From positions 62,001 through 126,000 of the forward strand of contig JAMZNZ010000001.1 of the NCBI GenBank assembly GCA_024178355.1: 64,000 bases of DNA, given 5' to 3'. The notes under the pieces were generated by a model. The model saw only the letters and a list, made by a program, of their open reading frames with translations. It made no database searches and was not told the DNA's origin. The position numbers were made by a program, and so were the translations under genes. Source of the stretch: Maricaulaceae bacterium EIL42A08 (GTDB lineage Bacteria > Pseudomonadota > Alphaproteobacteria > Caulobacterales > Maricaulaceae). Shown here piece after piece: positions 61,624 to 64,000 of this stretch (the first letter of the stretch is position 1; each line of letters opens with the position of its first letter).

Positions 61624-62553
61624 TTACGAAAGCACCACGCCCACCGGCACCGTATTGCCGCGCGCAAAGTCTGCCGCATCCATCACGCCCTTGCCTTCGC
61701 GCTGCAGGCGGGTCAGGCGCACTGCGCCGCGGCCACAGGCGATCAGCAGCTGGTCATCCAGGATTTCACCCGGCTCCCCCTCGCCCTTTTCCGGCACCGC
61801 GAAGTGAACCTTCACCCGGATCGGCTTGTCGGCGGGCAATTCGAAATAAGCGCCAGGAAAGGGTGACAGGCCGCGGATCTGATCGGCAACCTCGCCTGCA
61901 GGCCTGGACCAGTCGATCCTGCGATCCTCAGCGGTAAGTTTGTGCGCGTAGGTGACGCCCTCCTCCGATTGAGGCTGAGCGGTCAGGGAACCGCGTTCCA
62001 GCGCTGCCAGGGTGCGCGGCCACAGCATGGCCCCGGTGGTCATCAACCGGTCGTGCAGCGTGCCCGCGGTATCCGTCTCGGCGATCGGGACCACCTCGCT
62101 CATCAGGACAGGACCGGTATCAAGACCGGCCTCCATCTGCATGATCTGAACGCCGGTCACCTCATCACCGGCCATGATGGCGCGCTGAATCGGAGCCGCA
62201 CCGCGCCAGCGTGGCAGCAGCGAGCCATGCAGGTTCAGGCAGCCCAGCTCCGGCGCATCAAGCGCGCGCTGGGGCAGGATCTGGCCGTAGGCGACCACGC
62301 AGGCCAAATCCAGATCGAGTGCATCAAACTGCTCTAAAACCACCTCATCCTTGAACTTTTCCGGCGTCTCGACAGGGATGCCAAACTGTTCGGCGAGCTG
62401 GTGGACCGGCGTCTTGGTTTCGGCCTGACCGCGCCCACGCCGGCGCGGCGGCTGGGTATAGACCACCACAACATCATGGCCCGCGCCAACAATCTCGGCC
62501 AGCGAGGCGGCGGCAAAATCAGGCGTTCCCATAAAGGCAAGGCGCAGGCTCAT
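61624..62553 (-). CDS. fmt: Methionyl-tRNA formyltransferase
   Basis: 309 aa from ATG 62553 (MSLRLAFMGTPDFAA); an in-frame ATG at 62565 is also possible. The formyltransferase domain carries the catalytic CLNLHGSLLPRWRGAAPIQR and the folate region, and the C-terminal domain binds tRNA. It formylates initiator Met-tRNA. Deformylase (def) is encoded elsewhere at 47.3 kb. Confidence 0.96.
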   Translation of the reverse strand: MSLRLAFMGTPDFAAASLAEIVGAGHDVVVVYTQPPRRRGRGQAETKTPVHQLAEQFGIPVETPEKFKDEVVLEQFDALDLDLACVVAYGQILPQRALDAPELGCLNLHGSLLPRWRGAAPIQRAIMAGDEVTGVQIMQMEAGLDTGPVLMSEVVPIAETDTAGTLHDRLMTTGAMLWPRTLAALERGSLTAQPQSEEGVTYAHKLTAEDRRIDWSRPAGEVADQIRGLSPFPGAYFELPADKPIRVKVHFAVPEKGEGEPGEILDDQLLIACGRGAVRLTRLQREGKGVMDAADFARGNTVPVGVVLS

Positions 62554-62634
62554 GGCAGAACTCATTCATCTCTCATTCGGTTCAGGACGTGATAGAGTGC
62601 ACAGCATCTCATTTCCACCACCGGAGCCAATTTC

Positions 62635-63039
62635 ATGCTGCGCCTTGTCCTGATCGCCCTGACCACCTTCATGATTGCGAGCTGTGCCGCGCCCAAGGAA
62701 GGCTCCGAGACGCCAGACCTTTCAAATCCGCCAGAGACCTCCGGTCCGCCTGTGCGGCCCGTGGCAGGTCTGGGTGAGATGTGCGGCGGCATGATGGGCA
62801 TCACCTGCGCCGGTGAAGATGGGGTCGGGGACCGCGCGGCCTTCTGCCAGTGGCAGGCGGGCACACAATGCGGGGCCGCTGACCAGATGGGCGTGTGCAC
62901 CGCTGTGCCCCAGGCCTGCACGCGCGAATACCGCCCGGTCTGCGGCTGCGATGGTGAGACCTATCCCAATGCCTGTGTGGCCACAGCCAACCGGGCCAGC
63001 ATCCTGCATGAGGGCGCGTGCCGCACCGAGGCGGATTAA
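62635..63039 (+). CDS. Lipoprotein with a Kazal-type protease-inhibitor domain
   Basis: 134 aa. Signal with lipobox IASC (Cys17), a Pro/Ser-rich spacer, then a Cys-rich part. First MCGGMMGITCAGEDG to QCGAADQMGVC, a four-Cys unit found beside Kazal domains in bacterial proteins. Then a Kazal domain, CTREYRPVCGCDGETYPNAC to EGAC, with the family-typical PVCGCDG-TY-N-C. By the Kazal rule the P1 residue, two after the second Cys, is Arg, predicting inhibition of trypsin-like serine proteases. It is anchored to a membrane, so it may protect the cell surface or periplasm from proteases. Its stop overlaps that of the convergent PhoD-like gene. Confidence 0.85.
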   Translation: MLRLVLIALTTFMIASCAAPKEGSETPDLSNPPETSGPPVRPVAGLGEMCGGMMGITCAGEDGVGDRAAFCQWQAGTQCGAADQMGVCTAVPQACTREYRPVCGCDGETYPNACVATANRASILHEGACRTEAD

Positions 63040-64000
63040 GCCTCCACGGGGCGGCGTGCACCGGACTCCACCACAAAGACCTTTTGATCAGCCGGCGCGT
63101 AGCCGTTCTGGCGCTTCACTTCACCCACGGTGCGCAGATGCACCTCGGCGCGGTCCTGGGTCAAGTTGATCAGGCCATAGCCGCGCTCACGCGCATCAAA
63201 ATGCTTGATGTGGTCGAAATTGGCGGCCGCGACGGCGAAGCTGTCATGATTGGTGTGGTGGCTGGTCACCGCGGTTGTCACGAATTCTGCGGCCACTGAC
63301 GGGCTCGTCACATCGTCATAATCGGTCCTCACCTCGGTCACCCAGTAGCAGTGGGTGTCCCCGCCCAGCAGGATCGGGTTGATGTCCGGCTTCGACGCCA
63401 GCGCCTCAATCAGGCGGCGGCGGGCAGCCGGATAGCCATCCCAGCCATCGCTCCAGCTCGTCGGCTCACCGGTTTCCGGGTTGGTGCCGTAAAAGGGCGA
63501 AAACAGGGTTGGCTGAACGATAAAGCTCCAGCGCGCGCCCGATCCGCCAGCCACGCGATGCAGCCAGCGTTCCTGTGAAGCGCCCAGATAGGTGCGCGCC
63601 TCATCCAGACGCTCCGGGCAATCGCGCGCGATGATCTGACCGCCGCGATCCTCCTCGCTGGGGCAGGCCATCGGCGTCTTGAACTGGCGCCCGTCAGTCA
63701 TGTTGACCTCGGCCAGGTTGCCGAACACGGTCTGACCCCAGATGCGCATGCGCCCGGAGGCCCGCTCCAGCATGGAACGACGGCGCAGCGGCATGTTTTC
63801 CCAATAGGCCTGATAGGCCGCCAGGCGGCGCGCCCGGAAATCCTCAACGCTCACAAAGGGCTGCTCGGAGATGTCGCCAGCATAGTCGTTGTCCACCTCA
63901 TGATCGTCCCAGGTCACCAGCCAGGGCGCGATCGCTGCAGCGGCCTGAAGGTCGGGGTCGAGGCGGTAATTGGCGTGCACGCGGCGATAGTCGTCCAGCG
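63036..64000 (-). CDS. PhoD-type alkaline phosphatase/phosphodiesterase (partial, N-terminus beyond the right edge)
   Basis: The visible 321 or so residues begin inside the gene (LDDYRRVHANYRLDPDLQ is read through the edge) and run to the stop at 63036. Family marks: WLVTWDDHEVDNDYAGD (metal Asp-His), FGNLAEVNMTDGRQF, LGASQERWL, ARWSFIVQPTLFSPF, the metal-binding NPILLGGDTHCYWVTEV and AAEFVTTAVTSHH. PhoD enzymes release phosphate from phosphodiesters outside the cytoplasm. The export signal would be past the edge. Together with the PhoA-type enzyme and pst genes it suggests adaptation to low phosphate, but no Pho box can be checked here. Confidence 0.93.
   Translation of the reverse strand, partial: LDDYRRVHANYRLDPDLQAAAAIAPWLVTWDDHEVDNDYAGDISEQPFVSVEDFRARRLAAYQAYWENMPLRRRSMLERASGRMRIWGQTVFGNLAEVNMTDGRQFKTPMACPSEEDRGGQIIARDCPERLDEARTYLGASQERWLHRVAGGSGARWSFIVQPTLFSPFYGTNPETGEPTSWSDGWDGYPAARRRLIEALASKPDINPILLGGDTHCYWVTEVRTDYDDVTSPSVAAEFVTTAVTSHHTNHDSFAVAAANFDHIKHFDARERGYGLINLTQDRAEVHLRTVGEVKRQNGYAPADQKVFVVESGARRPVEA

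Noticed and set aside
1-64000. CRISPR arrays, prophage, insertion sequences, rRNA genes
   Set aside because: No regular spacer-repeat array, no transposase, integrase or phage structural gene, and no rRNA sequence was recognised; the repeats present are short palindromes.

Overview
The window is a stretch of a GC-rich alphaproteobacterial chromosome. The gene set points to a dimorphic, flagellated marine relative of Caulobacter in the Maricaulaceae/Hyphomonadaceae (Oceanicaulis- or Maricaulis-like). The evidence is ctrA close to fliI-fliJ, cheY with an alphaproteobacterial cheZ, an alpha-type PstA with its extra N-terminal domain, a DUF4167 protein beside prmC-prfA, clustered GANTC (CcrM) sites upstream of ctrA, and many exported lipoproteins and hydrolases typical of a marine heterotroph. 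The species assignment is inference. No phage, transposase, CRISPR array or rRNA operon was seen. One tRNA (Arg, anticodon ACG) is present.

Layout. 0-4 kb: minus-strand phosphate block phoR-pstC-pstA (pstA runs off the left edge), with a Pho box in front of pstC. 4-10 kb: tripartite RND efflux operon. 10-20 kb: M13 peptidase lipoprotein, serine beta-lactamase-like hydrolase, lipid kinase/phosphoesterase pair, PhoA-type alkaline phosphatase, thiolase/SDR pair. 20-25 kb: unknown regulator with a palindromic operator, repeats beside tRNA-Arg, P1-family peptidase, gamma-glutamyltransferase. 25-29 kb: branched-chain 2-oxoacid dehydrogenase operon. 29-34 kb: Anbu proteasome-like protease, ribF, MaoC hydratase, cheY-cheZ, LysR regulator. 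34-40 kb: class Ia ribonucleotide reductase, with nrdB and nrdA separated by a beta-barrel-like protein and a two-component pair whose kinase carries an ethylene-receptor-type sensor. 40-47 kb: class V aminotransferase divergent from an Lrp/AsnC regulator, sugar dehydrogenase, CelD-like acetyltransferase, rmuC. 47-54 kb: def, small lipoproteins, amidohydrolase, SDR, ctrA, KamA-like radical SAM enzyme. 54-64 kb: fliI-fliJ, a barrel-like protein related to the one at 35 kb, DUF4167, prmC-prfA, LOG-type nucleotide hydrolase, truA-fmt, a Kazal-domain lipoprotein and a PhoD-type phosphatase cut by the right edge.

The main discovery candidate is the two-component system at 36659-38220. Its kinase aligns without gaps over the first 70 or so residues to the ethylene-binding domain of plant ETR1, from my memory of that sequence. 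It keeps Asp25, Tyr32, Ile35, Pro36, Ile62, Cys65 and His69 at identical positions, and it overlaps by 4 nt a response regulator with no output domain. Both surrounding nrd genes carry NrdR boxes although they are split. Other points of interest are the GANTC/CtrA control region of ctrA, a shared C-terminal module in two barrel-like proteins, an orphan Anbu protease, a Kazal lipoprotein with a predicted Arg P1 residue, and several families of intergenic palindromes.
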